Below, piece after piece: positions 46,576 through 55,735 of a stretch of DNA of 64,000 nt. How positions within the stretch are numbered: the stretch's first letter is position 1; each line of letters opens with the position of its first letter. This DNA comes from Pseudomonas sp. KU43P (lineage in GTDB: Bacteria > Pseudomonadota > Gammaproteobacteria > Pseudomonadales > Pseudomonadaceae). A program made the translations under genes and the position numbers. The notes beneath the pieces are model-generated. The model did not search any database. It saw only the letters and a program-made list of their open reading frames with translations, and had not been told where the DNA came from. The stretch spans positions 3,507,501-3,571,500 of the forward strand of contig NZ_AP019365.1 of the NCBI RefSeq assembly GCF_033095865.1, in the 5' to 3' direction.

Positions 46576-47010
46576 TCAATGGCCTTCGAACATCGTTAAG
46601 TGGAATGGGCGTTCTCTCATGAATATCTCCAATGTCTTGGGGCCTATACCCTCGAAGCTCAATAGCCAGCGCTTGAAGCTTTCACCACCTGGGTCTTCCC
46701 GCAGCGCCTCAAGTTGAACCCCCAACTCCGCGTCTACCTTCTTGCCAAGGGCATGCAATCGTCGGGCAGTGGATTCATCGTATCGCGCATACCCAGCCTG
46801 CCCGAGCAGCCTCACAAGGGTCGCATGTGTAGCATGCGAAAGCTTTTGCGGCGTATCTAGCCCCTGCTCATCGACAAGTATCCGATACGCCCTCAGGGCG
46901 ACCGAAGAACGTATGCGCTTGCCCATGAGAAAGCTGGCCAGCAACCATCTGAACACACCACCGACATTCGTAAACTCAATGCCGAGGTCACAGGCAGTTA
47001 CGGTCTTCAA
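46576..47010 (-). CDS. HhH-GPD-type DNA repair protein
   Basis: 144 residues. A helix-hairpin-helix motif (FEGIGPKTLEIFMRE) at the C-terminus and the helical arrangement fit the endonuclease III-like superfamily, but the protein is short and has no iron-sulphur Cys cluster. Overlaps the DUF2188 gene by 4 bases. A role in base excision is inference. Confidence 0.75.
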   Translation of the reverse strand: MKTVTACDLGIEFTNVGGVFRWLLASFLMGKRIRSSVALRAYRILVDEQGLDTPQKLSHATHATLVRLLGQAGYARYDESTARRLHALGKKVDAELGVQLEALREDPGGESFKRWLLSFEGIGPKTLEIFMRERPFHLTMFEGH

Positions 47011-47231
47011 CCTTTGCTACGGCGAGGGTCAGCTGAGCGTGGGTAGGTGCGTTCCTCTTCGAGCGTGCCGTCCGCTTTGTGTATCTTCACAGACGCTGTC
47101 TTGCCATCAAAGAAATCTGCAAGGGCACTGACCAGTTCCTGCTTCGTCGCAGCTCGTTTGGACGCCCGTTCGGCACCGGCTTTCTTCAGCTCCCAGCCAT
47201 CCGATGTCGGGCTAAGGTGGTAGTTGTCCAT
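47007..47231 (-). CDS. DUF2188 protein
   Basis: 74 residues. WELKKAGAERASKRAATKQEL and VKIHKADGTLEEERTYP match the short DUF2188 fold, common in stress-linked operons. Translationally coupled to the HhH protein that follows. Confidence 0.85.
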   Translation of the reverse strand: MDNYHLSPTSDGWELKKAGAERASKRAATKQELVSALADFFDGKTASVKIHKADGTLEEERTYPRSADPRRSKG

Positions 47232-47248
47232 CGTGTGCTCCTTCCGGC

Positions 47249-47407
47249 TTAAATGGATTGGCCGTCATCCTCGATGTCTTCATCTGCCTCAGCTGCATCC
47301 GTGGCATCAGCATCATTCAAAGGTGGCGACGTGGGCTTTTCCGGATCATTGATGAAGGGTACGTCGCTCGGCCCCTTCTCTTCAGAGCCTTCAGTTTTCG
47401 GCTGCAT
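47249..47407 (-). CDS. Small acidic disordered protein
   Basis: 52 residues from the ATG at 47407 with AGGAGG upstream. Very rich in Asp, Glu, Pro and Ala, with no hydrophobic core. Upstream of DUF2188 in the same direction. Confidence 0.65.
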   Translation of the reverse strand: MQPKTEGSEEKGPSDVPFINDPEKPTSPPLNDADATDAAEADEDIEDDGQSI

Positions 47408-47453
47408 CACAACACCTCCTGAAAAATTGGTCGGCTGCAAAGCACCAAGCATC

Positions 47454-47738
47454 TTATGAAGCGCCTGAGAATTTGCCGATATCGATAGGTTGTGGAACAA
47501 ACTCAGGGCCATTGCCGGCAGGTCGCCACTTCACGTTCGCGATGCCGTAGCGCTCTGCCATGGGACGACTGACCAGCTTGATCTTCTGCTGACTGAACCT
47601 TGGGATGATGCCAACGCCGGCATCGCAACTGGCCCAGTGCCAGGCCACGAGGTTGTCCATTTTTTCCAAGCGAATAATGAACGTTCGGCTCTCGCCATGG
47701 AGTGTGTAATCGATCACGAATAATTGCTGCCCCGCCAC
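47454..47738 (-). CDS. Conserved small Pseudomonas protein (DUF6555-like)
   Basis: 94 residues. LFVIDYTLHGESRTFIIRLE, then NLVAWHWASCDAGVGIIPRF and VSRPMAERYGIANVKWRP. I associate this pattern with the Pseudomonas DUF6555 family, from memory. Function unknown. First gene of the minus-strand cluster ending at 46576. Confidence 0.75.
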   Translation of the reverse strand: MAGQQLFVIDYTLHGESRTFIIRLEKMDNLVAWHWASCDAGVGIIPRFSQQKIKLVSRPMAERYGIANVKWRPAGNGPEFVPQPIDIGKFSGAS

Positions 47739-47936
47739 GTGCGTATCTCCCTTTGACCCATATTTACTGAGCGGGATGTACGCTTAAAAATTCAATTCAA
47801 AAGTCAGACGGCAGACCCTGCGCTCAAATACCGGCCACGCACCAACAGATTGGACTGAAGTCCATTGGTCATCCCTTAGGAACACATACTGCCTCGGCAA
47901 CCTCCATGGCTATACCAGCATACGGAGGTCGTGGTC

Positions 47937-48452
47937 ATGATTGATCCAACAACAGGCATGAAGGCGGGTGAGCGTTACTCCGTGGAGAACGTCGAACGCG
48001 CTCACCAGTTTCCAGGCTTCTTCCTCGATGGAAAATACTACCTCGGCCCCGAGTTACTCACAGCCGTTGGCTGGCTGGAGGGCAAGCGCTTCATTTACGA
48101 CAACCTCGATGCTGCAGGCGAACCGGTTTTTCCAGGTCGCGCAGCGGGAGACATTGAAAACCTGACCCTCACCTTGGTGGACGGCACAGCGTTGAAGCTG
48201 AACCAATTGGACGTCAGCGCCACGGCTGAGGAGGTTGAGCCCGTCGCTCAGTCCAATCCGGACACACCATTGAACCGCAGTTCCGACGCGCTGGAGTCCT
48301 CCGAGAATCTGTTCACGCCAACATATAGGTCAGGAAGCATGGAGGGCATCGGCCTAACCCCTAAAGACAAGATACCGCTGTTGCTGAGTGCGGCAGTCAT
48401 CGGTTTGCTCGCGGGACTTCTCATTTCTCATGCCCAACGTCCACGCCGTTGA
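47937..48452 (+). CDS. Unknown protein with C-terminal membrane anchor
   Basis: 171 residues from the ATG at 47937, 8 bases after GGAGG. The soluble N-terminal domain (GERYSVENVERAHQFPGFFL, GRAAGDIENLTLTLVDG) is followed by an acidic linker and one C-terminal helix (IPLLLSAAVIGLLAGLLIS) with a basic tail: a tail-anchored layout. No family recognised. Confidence 0.65.
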   Translation: MIDPTTGMKAGERYSVENVERAHQFPGFFLDGKYYLGPELLTAVGWLEGKRFIYDNLDAAGEPVFPGRAAGDIENLTLTLVDGTALKLNQLDVSATAEEVEPVAQSNPDTPLNRSSDALESSENLFTPTYRSGSMEGIGLTPKDKIPLLLSAAVIGLLAGLLISHAQRPRR

Positions 48453-48521
48453 GGCGTCGCCTTTGAACTTCGCGCCTGGCCAAAGGCCTTCCCTGTCAGG
48501 CTTATCGAAAATGGAGATTCA

Positions 48522-49064
48522 ATGATGAATGCACAACTGAGTGGCAAACGCGTGGCCTTCCTGGTGACTGATGGTTTTGAGCAGATCGAGCTCACCGGGC
48601 CTCGTGAGGCTTTGCAGAAAGCTGGTGCCGAGATCGACATCCTCGCTGACAAGGAAGGTACGGTGCGTGGCTGGAATCACGACATGCCTGCCGACGAATT
48701 TGCCGTTGATGCAACCTTCGAAAGTGCCCAACTCGATCTCTATGATGCTCTGGTGCTGCCAGGCGGCGTGCAGAACTCTGACACGATCCGCTTGATCCCC
48801 GGTGCCCAGAACCTAGTAAAGAGCCACGACGCGGCTGGCAAGCCGCTGGCCGTCATCTGCCACGGAGGTTGGCTGCTGGTGTCCAGTGGCTTAGCCAAAG
48901 GCAAGCGCATGACCAGCTACAAGACATTGCAAGACGACATTCGCAATGCGGGTGGCAATTGGGTGGATGAGCAAGTTGTGGTGGACGGCAACCTAATCAG
49001 CAGCCGCCAGCCGGACGATATTTCTGCTTTCAACGAACAGTTGATCAAAGCACTGGCAGGCTGA
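48522..49064 (+). CDS. DJ-1/PfpI family protein
   Basis: 180 residues. Nucleophile elbow AVICHGGWLL with the conserved Cys-His, and the family Glu in FLVTDGFEQIEL. Similar in size to YhbO/PfpI-type stress proteins, described as deglycase or chaperone-like. GGAG precedes the ATG. Cytoplasmic. Confidence 0.93.
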   Translation: MMNAQLSGKRVAFLVTDGFEQIELTGPREALQKAGAEIDILADKEGTVRGWNHDMPADEFAVDATFESAQLDLYDALVLPGGVQNSDTIRLIPGAQNLVKSHDAAGKPLAVICHGGWLLVSSGLAKGKRMTSYKTLQDDIRNAGGNWVDEQVVVDGNLISSRQPDDISAFNEQLIKALAG

Positions 49065-49122
49065 GTCCAGCTTTCTGCTTCGCGCCCTTCGGTGATGCTT
49101 CAAGGCGCATGGAGGGCGCGGG

Positions 49123-49647
49123 TCACGCCAGCTGGATGTAAACCGAATAGGTACCCAGCAAGACCCAGAAACCGAGAAAAATCCAGGGCGTGCGCAGGGA
49201 AAACAGCAGCGATTTGCGGTGCCCCGCCTGCGAGGTTTCCGCTTCGCAGAACAACGGCGATTCGTCATAGGCCAACCCCATCATGGGCTCACTGCGCAGT
49301 AAATGGCTTTGCTTCAGTTGCCAGTGCTCGATGATCCGGAACGCAGCGCGGATGCCTGGCCAGGCGTTCAGCGAACTCAGCACGCCGAGCAGTGCGAGAA
49401 ACGCCGGTACCATCACGGTAAACATCTCGCCCCAGCTCTGATTCAGGTTGCCCATCGAAGAAACGAAAGCGATGACCAGGAACGACTGGGCAGCGAGATA
49501 GGCATCTGTACGATTGGCCAGGATGGTGGTCTCGTACTGAATTTCGCGTCGATAGAAATCCAGGCGCTCTTTTGGGGTACCGAACATCTTTGCATTCTGC
49601 TGATCGATCTCATGTTCGGGCGTGCTGGGGGTGATGATTCGAGGCAC
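49123..49647 (-). CDS. Membrane protein of unknown function
   Basis: 174 residues with about three transmembrane helices (SFLVIAFVSSMG, VMVPAFLALLGVLSSLNAWPG, LRTPWIFLGFWVLLGTYSVYI). No family recognised. Monocistronic, convergent with the DJ-1 gene. Confidence 0.75.
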   Translation of the reverse strand: MPRIITPSTPEHEIDQQNAKMFGTPKERLDFYRREIQYETTILANRTDAYLAAQSFLVIAFVSSMGNLNQSWGEMFTVMVPAFLALLGVLSSLNAWPGIRAAFRIIEHWQLKQSHLLRSEPMMGLAYDESPLFCEAETSQAGHRKSLLFSLRTPWIFLGFWVLLGTYSVYIQLA

Positions 49648-49779
49648 TTGACCCTCCGGTTAATGGTGGAGCCTCACACAGAAAGCGCGACACGGGTCAG
49701 CGGTAGAGTGAACTGGCCTAATAATTCTGGACACCTCAATCGGGCGCTATGATGGCGCCCAAACCTGAGGTGTTTGGAT

Positions 49780-50082
49780 ATGCGTAAATCTTACTCGAAT
49801 GAGTTCAAGCTGAAGGCTGCTGGCATGGTGCTGGACGAAGGCCTGCCAGTTCCCGAGGTGTGTGCCAGCCTGGATATCGGCCCTACTGCTCTGCGCCGCT
49901 GGGTCGACCAATTGCGCCAGGAGCGCCAGGGCGTAACCCCGGTGGGGGCCAAGGCGATTACGGCCGATCAACAAGAAATTCAACGGCTCAAAGCCCTGCT
50001 CAAGCAGAAAGATCGGGATATCGAAATCCTAAAAAAGGCCAGTGCTCTCCTGCTTTTGGACGCCAAAGATCACTCGCGTTGA
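49780..50082 (+). CDS. IS3-family transposase OrfA
   Basis: 100 residues. MRKSYSNEFKLKAAGMVLDE with a helix-turn-helix, and a C-terminal leucine-zipper-like region (QEIQRLKALLKQKDRDIEIL). A slippery A-AAA-AAG at 50031-50037 in the correct phase would shift ribosomes to orfB in the complete element. OrfA alone cannot transpose. Confidence 0.88.
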   Translation: MRKSYSNEFKLKAAGMVLDEGLPVPEVCASLDIGPTALRRWVDQLRQERQGVTPVGAKAITADQQEIQRLKALLKQKDRDIEILKKASALLLLDAKDHSR

Positions 50083-50211
50083 TCGATGAGCTGGGTGAGC
50101 AGTACGGCGTCAACGAGTGCTGTCGCGTGCTTGGGATCAGCCGCACCCGTCGAAGCGGAGAAGCTGACGGCGTAAACCTTAATCAGTGTCCAGGATTACT
50201 TGACCAGTTCA
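50031..50211 (+). pseudogene. OrfB remnant of the IS3-family element
   Basis: In the -1 frame relative to orfA: SLALIDELGEQYGVNECCRV onward is the typical start of an IS3 OrfB, but after GISRT it joins a sequence that is the end of the element. The DDE catalytic domain is gone. Confidence 0.75.
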
Positions 50212-50349
50212 GAGCCGACCAATTCCCGATAATTCAATGGAAATAGAAGGAGTGACCGCCCGTCGTTCAAACCCTGAACTCATCTCAACGTCGGCCCCTC
50301 GCTCCGTTCGAACGGTAACAAGCGTTCTCAACTGCAGGAGCCTTCCCCC

Positions 50350-51207
50350 ATGAGCGATTACCCTACTCCTCCATTTCCCTCCCAAGCGCAAAGTGTTCCT
50401 GGTTCACAACGCAAGATGGAGCCCTATCCAGATTGTGGTGAGCAGTCGTACACCGGCCACTATCGACTTGAAGGCAAGATGGCACTCATCACCGGCGCAG
50501 ACAGCGGTATCGGGCGAGCAGTAGCGATTGCTTACGCCCGTGAAGGGGCCGACGTGGCCATCGCTTACCTGGATGAACATGAAGACGCGCAAGAGACCGC
50601 GCGCTGGGTTGAGGCTGCTGGCCGGCAGTGCTTGCTACTGCCCGGCGACCTAGCGCAGAAACAGCACTGCTACGACATCGTCGACAAGACCGTGGCGCAG
50701 TTCGGTCGTATCGATATTCTGGTCAACAACGCCGCGTTCCAGATGGCTCATGAGAGTCTGGACGAGATTGACGATGATGAATGGGTAAAGACCTTCGATA
50801 CTAACATCACCGCCATTTTCCGGATTTGCCAGCGCGCGTTGCCCTCGATGCCAAAAGGCGGATCGATCATCAACACCAGCTCGGTCAACTCCGACGATCC
50901 ATCCCCCAGCCTGCTGGCCTACGCTGCGACCAAGGGCGCGATTGCCAACTTCACCGCTGGCTTGGCCCAACTGCTGGCAAAGAAAGGTATTCGGGTCAAT
51001 AGCGTGGCTCCTGGCCCTATATGGACGCCCCTGATCCCGGCGACCATGCCCGATGAGGCCGTGAAGAACTTCGGTTCGGGCTACCCCATGGGTCGCCCGG
51101 GACAGCCCGTCGAGGTTGCACCGATCTACGTGCTGCTGGGTTCCGACGAGGCCAGCTATATCAGTGGGTCACGCTATGCCGTCACAGGTGGTAAACCGAT
51201 CCTGTGA
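50350..51207 (+). CDS. SDR oxidoreductase of the YghA/general-stress type
   Basis: 285 residues. An N-terminal extension (MSDYPTPPFPSQAQSVPGSQ) typical of YghA and Bacillus YhdF/GS39-like SDRs, TGADSGIG at 48-55, NNAAFQ, and YAATKG with the catalytic Tyr and Lys. Family members are stress-induced in several bacteria. It follows the IS remnant by about 140 bases. Confidence 0.92.
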   Translation: MSDYPTPPFPSQAQSVPGSQRKMEPYPDCGEQSYTGHYRLEGKMALITGADSGIGRAVAIAYAREGADVAIAYLDEHEDAQETARWVEAAGRQCLLLPGDLAQKQHCYDIVDKTVAQFGRIDILVNNAAFQMAHESLDEIDDDEWVKTFDTNITAIFRICQRALPSMPKGGSIINTSSVNSDDPSPSLLAYAATKGAIANFTAGLAQLLAKKGIRVNSVAPGPIWTPLIPATMPDEAVKNFGSGYPMGRPGQPVEVAPIYVLLGSDEASYISGSRYAVTGGKPIL

Positions 51208-51258
51208 AGTAGCTGAAGCTCGCCAATCTGGTGAGCCTTCTACCCGGCCACTTGTACT

Positions 51259-51420
51259 TCAACGCTTGTGATGCCCATGGTCACGCGCAGTTTTCTGTGC
51301 TGTGGAATCATGAGAGGTACCGGTCGAGCCGTCAGGACGATGAGCATCATTGTCCCGCTCTTCCTCACCTTTTGATTCGGGTTGTGAGCTCGGCTTCTCT
51401 GAATGCGCTTCTTTATTCAT
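51259..51420 (-). CDS. Small hydrophilic protein
   Basis: 53 residues from an ATG at 51420 preceded by AGGAGGG, ending at a TGA at 51259. MNKEAHSEKPSSQPESKGEE continues highly polar, rich in Ser, Glu, His and Lys, and probably disordered. The strong ribosome site is the main evidence. Convergent with the SDR gene. Confidence 0.6.
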   Translation of the reverse strand: MNKEAHSEKPSSQPESKGEEERDNDAHRPDGSTGTSHDSTAQKTARDHGHHKR

Positions 51421-51617
51421 GCTGCCCTCCTACTCTTTTTCACTCAGTGGCAGTAGCACAGACACTCACGGTGCCCGCCCCTTCAAGTAAGGGAAGCCGA
51501 ATCACCAAGTAAAGTTCAGGCTAGAATTGCAAAGCGGGATGGGCGGGCAGTCGCTGGGAGGAACCAATAGTCGCTGAGATCCGTCCACCGGAGACCTACA
51601 AGCGAGTCGAACTTCAA

Positions 51618-52121
51618 ATGGCAACCGACCCCGTGTTGGCCGCGCTCGGCTACCTCAAAGACAACCAGTTGATTTTGACCACCGCAGAGTCATGCACGGC
51701 GGGTTGCATGGTGGCAATGTTGGCAGCTGTACCTGGCACGGGCGAAGTGCTGGAAAGCGGCTATGTTGTCTACTCCCCAAGCGCCAAGAAGCGCTTGCTG
51801 GGCGTCAGCGCGGAGACTATCGAGCGATACGGACTGACGAGCGAAGCCGTAGCGTGGGAAATGGCGTTGGGCGCCTTGAGGGACAGTGATGCTACCGTGG
51901 TCATCGCCACCACCGGCGTAGCTGGGCCGTCACCGGAATCAGGCATACCGCCAGGCACTATGTGTTTCGCCTGGGCGTTTGCTGGTGAACCGGTAGCCGT
52001 TTTCACCCGCACTCAGCGCTTCTTCGGCGAGCGCTCTGAGGTCATGCGGCAAGGCGCACTTTTCGGACTTACCCGACTTTCCCACTATCACCAGCGCTGG
52101 CTTCGCGGCGAGCGTGCCTGA
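51618..52121 (+). CDS. CinA-family protein (nicotinamide mononucleotide deamidase-like)
   Basis: 167 residues, the C-terminal CinA domain alone. TTAESCTAGCMVAMLAAVPG, ESGYVVYSPSAKKRLLGV and TTGVAGPSPESGIPPGTMCF are the family motifs. Family knowledge: stand-alone CinA domains (PncC) convert NMN to nicotinic acid mononucleotide. Here probably an accessory paralogue. Confidence 0.9.
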   Translation: MATDPVLAALGYLKDNQLILTTAESCTAGCMVAMLAAVPGTGEVLESGYVVYSPSAKKRLLGVSAETIERYGLTSEAVAWEMALGALRDSDATVVIATTGVAGPSPESGIPPGTMCFAWAFAGEPVAVFTRTQRFFGERSEVMRQGALFGLTRLSHYHQRWLRGERA

Positions 52122-52261
52122 AGGCATGTGCGTGTGCCGGATGCCCCGATATTGATTGCCAAAGATGCTCCGCTGCCAAACATCGTCGCCATTGAACCGT
52201 GATACGTGGCCATGACTCAACCACAAGCAAGTTCTTTCATCTGTCCATGATGAGGTACGCC

Positions 52262-52726
52262 ATGAACGCCATCGATTTACTGATTCAAGACCACAAGCTG
52301 GTGAAGAAGCTGCTCGAAGAACTGTCGACCACCACTGAGCGGGCGGTGAAGAAGCGGGGTGAATTACTGCACAAAATCGAGCAGGAGCTGCAGATCCACA
52401 AAAGGCTTGAAGAAGAAATCCTCTACCCGGCCATCAAGCAAGCCGGCGGTAAGGAAGAAGCGAAAATGTACTACGAGGCTAAGGAGGAGCACAGAACTGT
52501 CGACTCCCTCGTCCTACCCGACCTCCTGCATACCGAAACCGGCACCCTCGAATTCGCCGGGCGGGTCAAGGTCATGAAAGAGTTGCTGGAGCATCACATC
52601 GAGGAAGAAGAAAGCGAACTCTTCCCGACGGCCAAGAAGCTACTCAGCAAGAAGATCCTGGAGGAGCTTGGGCAAACCATGGAAACGCAGAAGAAGATGC
52701 TGAAGGGTGAGCAGCGCGCGGCCTGA
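52262..52726 (+). CDS. Hemerythrin HHE-domain protein
   Basis: 154 residues from the ATG at 52262 with GAGG upstream. Four-helix bundle with di-iron ligands: DLLIQDHKLVKKL, HKRLEEEILYPA, HRTVDSL and LLEHHIEEEESELFP. Binds oxygen, nitric oxide or iron. Followed by a small membrane protein gene. Confidence 0.92.
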   Translation: MNAIDLLIQDHKLVKKLLEELSTTTERAVKKRGELLHKIEQELQIHKRLEEEILYPAIKQAGGKEEAKMYYEAKEEHRTVDSLVLPDLLHTETGTLEFAGRVKVMKELLEHHIEEEESELFPTAKKLLSKKILEELGQTMETQKKMLKGEQRAA

Positions 52727-52805
52727 TGAAGCGATTACCTGCCAGCTCCGCGACGCTGGCAGGTATCCAGTTGCAGATATCAAACGAGCTGTTGGGGTGA
52801 GCTTC

Positions 52806-53054
52806 ATGGAACACTGGATTGGGTTGTTGGAATGGCCTGCCATGCTTATGACAGTGCTCGCAGCGTGGTGCATTGGGTCGGGCCGTCCCAGGAGAAGAAA
52901 AATCGGCTTTTGCTGTTTCATCACTAGCAACGTGCTGTGGGCCGTGTGGGGCTGGCAAGCAGGAGCCTGGGCGTTGATTATCCTGCAGTTTTGTCTCTGC
53001 GCCATGAATTTGCGAGGGTGGCACAAGAACACGCAACAGGAGGTAAGCAGTTGA
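52806..53054 (+). CDS. Small membrane protein
   Basis: 82 residues from the ATG at 52806 with GGGGTGAG upstream. Two or three helices (WPAMLMTVLAAWCIGS, GFCCFITSNVLWAVWGWQAG, ALIILQFCLCAMN). Resembles small Pseudomonas membrane proteins found near stress genes. Eighty bases after the hemerythrin gene. Confidence 0.7.
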   Translation: MEHWIGLLEWPAMLMTVLAAWCIGSGRPRRRKIGFCCFITSNVLWAVWGWQAGAWALIILQFCLCAMNLRGWHKNTQQEVSS

Positions 53055-53127
53055 CTGGATTTGGTAGGCAGATACGGGGAGTTCTGCTCACTTGCTCGCT
53101 TCCTTCCTTGGAAGCAAAGTAAGCGGT

Positions 53128-54267
53128 TTAAGCAGCAGGTTTGAGCACAACCTTCGTCCAACCATCATCGCGGGCATCGAAGTGCTTGTAGGCATCCGGG
53201 CCTTCAGCCAGCTTCAGGCGATGAGAAATGATCTGCGAGGGCTTGGCGCGCCCATGATGGATAAGCTCAGCGAGGCGGCGATTGTAGGCCTTCACATTCG
53301 CCTGACCTGTACGGATCTGTTGACCCTTGAACCAGAACGCTCCGAAGTCGAAGGCCATCTTGCCCTCCTTCGCCAGTTCGTTTTTCGCCCCAGGATCTTC
53401 TGGCACGAACACACCAACCACGCCGATGCCGCCGGTGGCTTTGGTTGAAGCAACCAGGTTGTTCATAGTGAGGTAGTTCGCTTCATGGCCATGCTTGTCG
53501 CAGCACTGGTAACCCACGCACTCACAACCTCGGTCGGTGCCTTTGCCGTGGGTCAGGTTCATGATCTCTTCCACTGCTTTTTGCTCGACTGCGTTGATTG
53601 GGATTGCCCCGAGCTGCGCGGCGAGTTGCAGGCGATCCGGCTGGTTGTCAATGACGAACACCTGAGATGCGCCTTTGATGATTGCCGAATGAGCCGCCAT
53701 CAGGCCGACAGGCCCTGCGCCGTAAATCGCAATGCTCTCGCCTGGTAGCAGACCAGCCAGCTCTGTTGCATGCCAACCAGTCGGAAAAATGTCCGAGAGC
53801 ATGACGTAGTCGTCCTCACGCTCCTCGGCATCTTCCGGCAATACCAAGCAATTGAAATCGGCATACGGGACGCGCAGCAATTCGGCTTGACCGCCTTGAT
53901 ATGGCCCCATCTCTGCGAAACCATAAGCGGCGCCGGCAGCACCAGGATTGGCTGTAAGGCAGAATCCGGTGAGCCCCTTTTCACAGTTTTCGCAGAACCC
54001 GCAGCCGATATTGAACGGCAGGCAGACCCTGTCACCGACCTTGACCCGGTCAACCCCCTCACCAACTTCAATTACCTCACCGAGGTTCTCATGGCCAAAT
54101 ACACGTCCAACCTCAAACGAGGTACGGCCTTCGTACATGTGCAAGTCAGAACCGCAGATGTTGGTAGTGGTAATGCGCACCAACACATCCGTTGGCTTCT
54201 CGATTTTTGCGTCTGGTACATCCTTAACCGCGACGTCACGTGGGCCGTTGTACACGATTGCTTTCAT
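53128..54267 (-). CDS. Zinc-dependent alcohol/formaldehyde dehydrogenase-like enzyme
   Basis: 379 residues. Catalytic zinc region NICGSDLHMYEGR and GHENLGEVIEVG, structural zinc cysteines in CGFCENCEKGLTGFC, NAD-binding GAGPVGLMAA. GYQCCDKHGHEA resembles glutathione-independent formaldehyde dehydrogenases, although the insertion loop differs from the P. putida FdhA. Oxidises an alcohol or aldehyde hydrate with NAD. Confidence 0.9.
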   Translation of the reverse strand: MKAIVYNGPRDVAVKDVPDAKIEKPTDVLVRITTTNICGSDLHMYEGRTSFEVGRVFGHENLGEVIEVGEGVDRVKVGDRVCLPFNIGCGFCENCEKGLTGFCLTANPGAAGAAYGFAEMGPYQGGQAELLRVPYADFNCLVLPEDAEEREDDYVMLSDIFPTGWHATELAGLLPGESIAIYGAGPVGLMAAHSAIIKGASQVFVIDNQPDRLQLAAQLGAIPINAVEQKAVEEIMNLTHGKGTDRGCECVGYQCCDKHGHEANYLTMNNLVASTKATGGIGVVGVFVPEDPGAKNELAKEGKMAFDFGAFWFKGQQIRTGQANVKAYNRRLAELIHHGRAKPSQIISHRLKLAEGPDAYKHFDARDDGWTKVVLKPAA

Positions 54268-54687
54268 GCTGAACTCCCAAAATCAGGGGCGGCAGAAATC
54301 CGCCCTACTCTGTTCAGGCGAACTGGTGAGCCAGTACGTTCAGCGAGGTGATGGTGGGGTCAGACCGGTGGCGCTAAATGCTGTCGCTCTCACCCCAAGC
54401 AACTGATTGACAGCGAATTCCGGAACGCAGTACCGGATGCCTTAGTGGACTCAACATCGATAGAGCCGGCCATGTCGACGGCTAGCGTCAGCGAAGGCTC
54501 GTACCGTCCCCGCCGATGCTGCGCAGCCCTCAAGATCCATGTCGACGTCAAATTGCTTTACTACTGAACGGATGTTCAGCTAAAAAGCAGATGCCTGCCA
54601 CCTACGTGCGGAACTATCACGTGGTTCCACCTCTTATTCACAGGTTGGACTGCCCGCTCTCTGTATCGTGAACGAACTGGAGTGCCT
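54268..54687. other. Gene-free region between divergent genes
   Basis: No gene with coding character found on either strand. It should contain the promoters of the dehydrogenase (minus) and the nitronate monooxygenase (plus). Confidence 0.5.
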
Positions 54688-55680
54688 ATGCGAAACCCAT
54701 TGTTCAAAACCCGGATCACTGAAATGCTCGGCATCCGCCACCCCATTCTTTGCGGAGGCATGGGGCCAGGCGTGTCTGACGCGACGTATGTCGCAGCAGT
54801 GGTCAACGCGGGAGGAATGGGGTTCATAGTTGCTTCCGCCTACCCTGATTCGGAGCAGTTTCGCGAGGAGCTTCGCAAATGCCGGCAGCTGGCTTCTGGG
54901 AAGAGGTTCGGCGTGAACCTTTACATTTCAGGTCAGCCCAATGCTGCAAGTCGCTTGCAGGAGCAGGTGAGAATCCTGGCTGAAGAAGACGTCCTTTGCG
55001 TCGAAACCTCCGGTGGGAGCCCCGAGGCAATCCTTCCTGCCCTCCACGAGTGCGGCATCAAAGTGCTGCACAAGGTTTCAGCTGTCCGACATGCCCGGTC
55101 AGCCGAACGCTTAGGCGTTGATGCCGTGATTGTTGTTGGCAACGATTCCGGAGGTCATCCAGGAACCTACGGCATCAGCAGCATGGTGCAAGCCCCTCAG
55201 GCTTCACGGGAGCTATCCAAACCCCTGGTAATTGGCGGTGGAATGGGAACAGGCAGCCAACTAGCCGCCACCCTCGTGATGGGAGCTGACGCGATCTTGA
55301 TGGGCACCAGGATGCTGGTATCGGAAGAGCTGTGGATTCACCGCCAGTACAAGGATCTACTGGTGAACAGCGATGGCACGGACAGCGTCATCGTCAAGAC
55401 CGGCCTACGCCAACATCACCGGGTTTTGAACAACGAAAGCGCGAAAGCCGTGGCTGCCATAGATGCGATGGGCTCCAGCGATTTTGAACACTACCGCCCA
55501 CATGTCATGGGCACGTTAACCACCCAGGCCTACCTCACGGGTGACAGCAGCATCGGTATGCTCGACTTCGGGCCATCGGCGGTTTTTGCGAATGCAGTAC
55601 AGCCAGTCGAACAGATACTCGATGACATTCTTGACGATGCGCAGCGTGCAATGCAGCGCTTGAATGGCCTGACCGTGTAA
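54688..55680 (+). CDS. Nitronate monooxygenase / enoyl reductase-type flavoprotein
   Basis: 330 residues from the ATG at 54688; a GTG lies 6 bases upstream. FMN-binding TIM barrel: HPILCGGMGPGVSDATYVAAV at the N-terminus, the catalytic-type His in NDSGGHPGTYG, and VIGGGMGTGSQLAATLVMGAD for phosphate binding. Oxidises nitronates; related to FabK-like reductases. Codon use matches the host. Confidence 0.92.
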   Translation: MRNPLFKTRITEMLGIRHPILCGGMGPGVSDATYVAAVVNAGGMGFIVASAYPDSEQFREELRKCRQLASGKRFGVNLYISGQPNAASRLQEQVRILAEEDVLCVETSGGSPEAILPALHECGIKVLHKVSAVRHARSAERLGVDAVIVVGNDSGGHPGTYGISSMVQAPQASRELSKPLVIGGGMGTGSQLAATLVMGADAILMGTRMLVSEELWIHRQYKDLLVNSDGTDSVIVKTGLRQHHRVLNNESAKAVAAIDAMGSSDFEHYRPHVMGTLTTQAYLTGDSSIGMLDFGPSAVFANAVQPVEQILDDILDDAQRAMQRLNGLTV

Positions 55681-55735
55681 AACCTCATGTGTTGGTGACC
55701 ACTATCTCGCAAGCTTCGGTGCGAGAAAAATATTC

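Larger units (their letters stand above)
49709..50211 (+). mobile_element. Internally deleted IS3-family element
   Basis: Ends match as inverted repeats: TGAACTGGCCTAATAATTCT at the left and the complement of AGTAATCCTGG...AGTTCA type sequence at the right, with TG...CA termini. It is flanked by 3-base duplications GAG at 49706-49708 and 50212-50214. Only about 503 bases long: orfA is intact, orfB keeps its first codons and then jumps to the far right end. Non-autonomous. Confidence 0.85.

Noticed and set aside
51231..51512. Plus-strand 93-codon frame after the SDR gene
   Set aside because: The opposite strand carries a short gene with a strong AGGAGGG site, and the plus frame is Cys/His/Ser-rich without family character.
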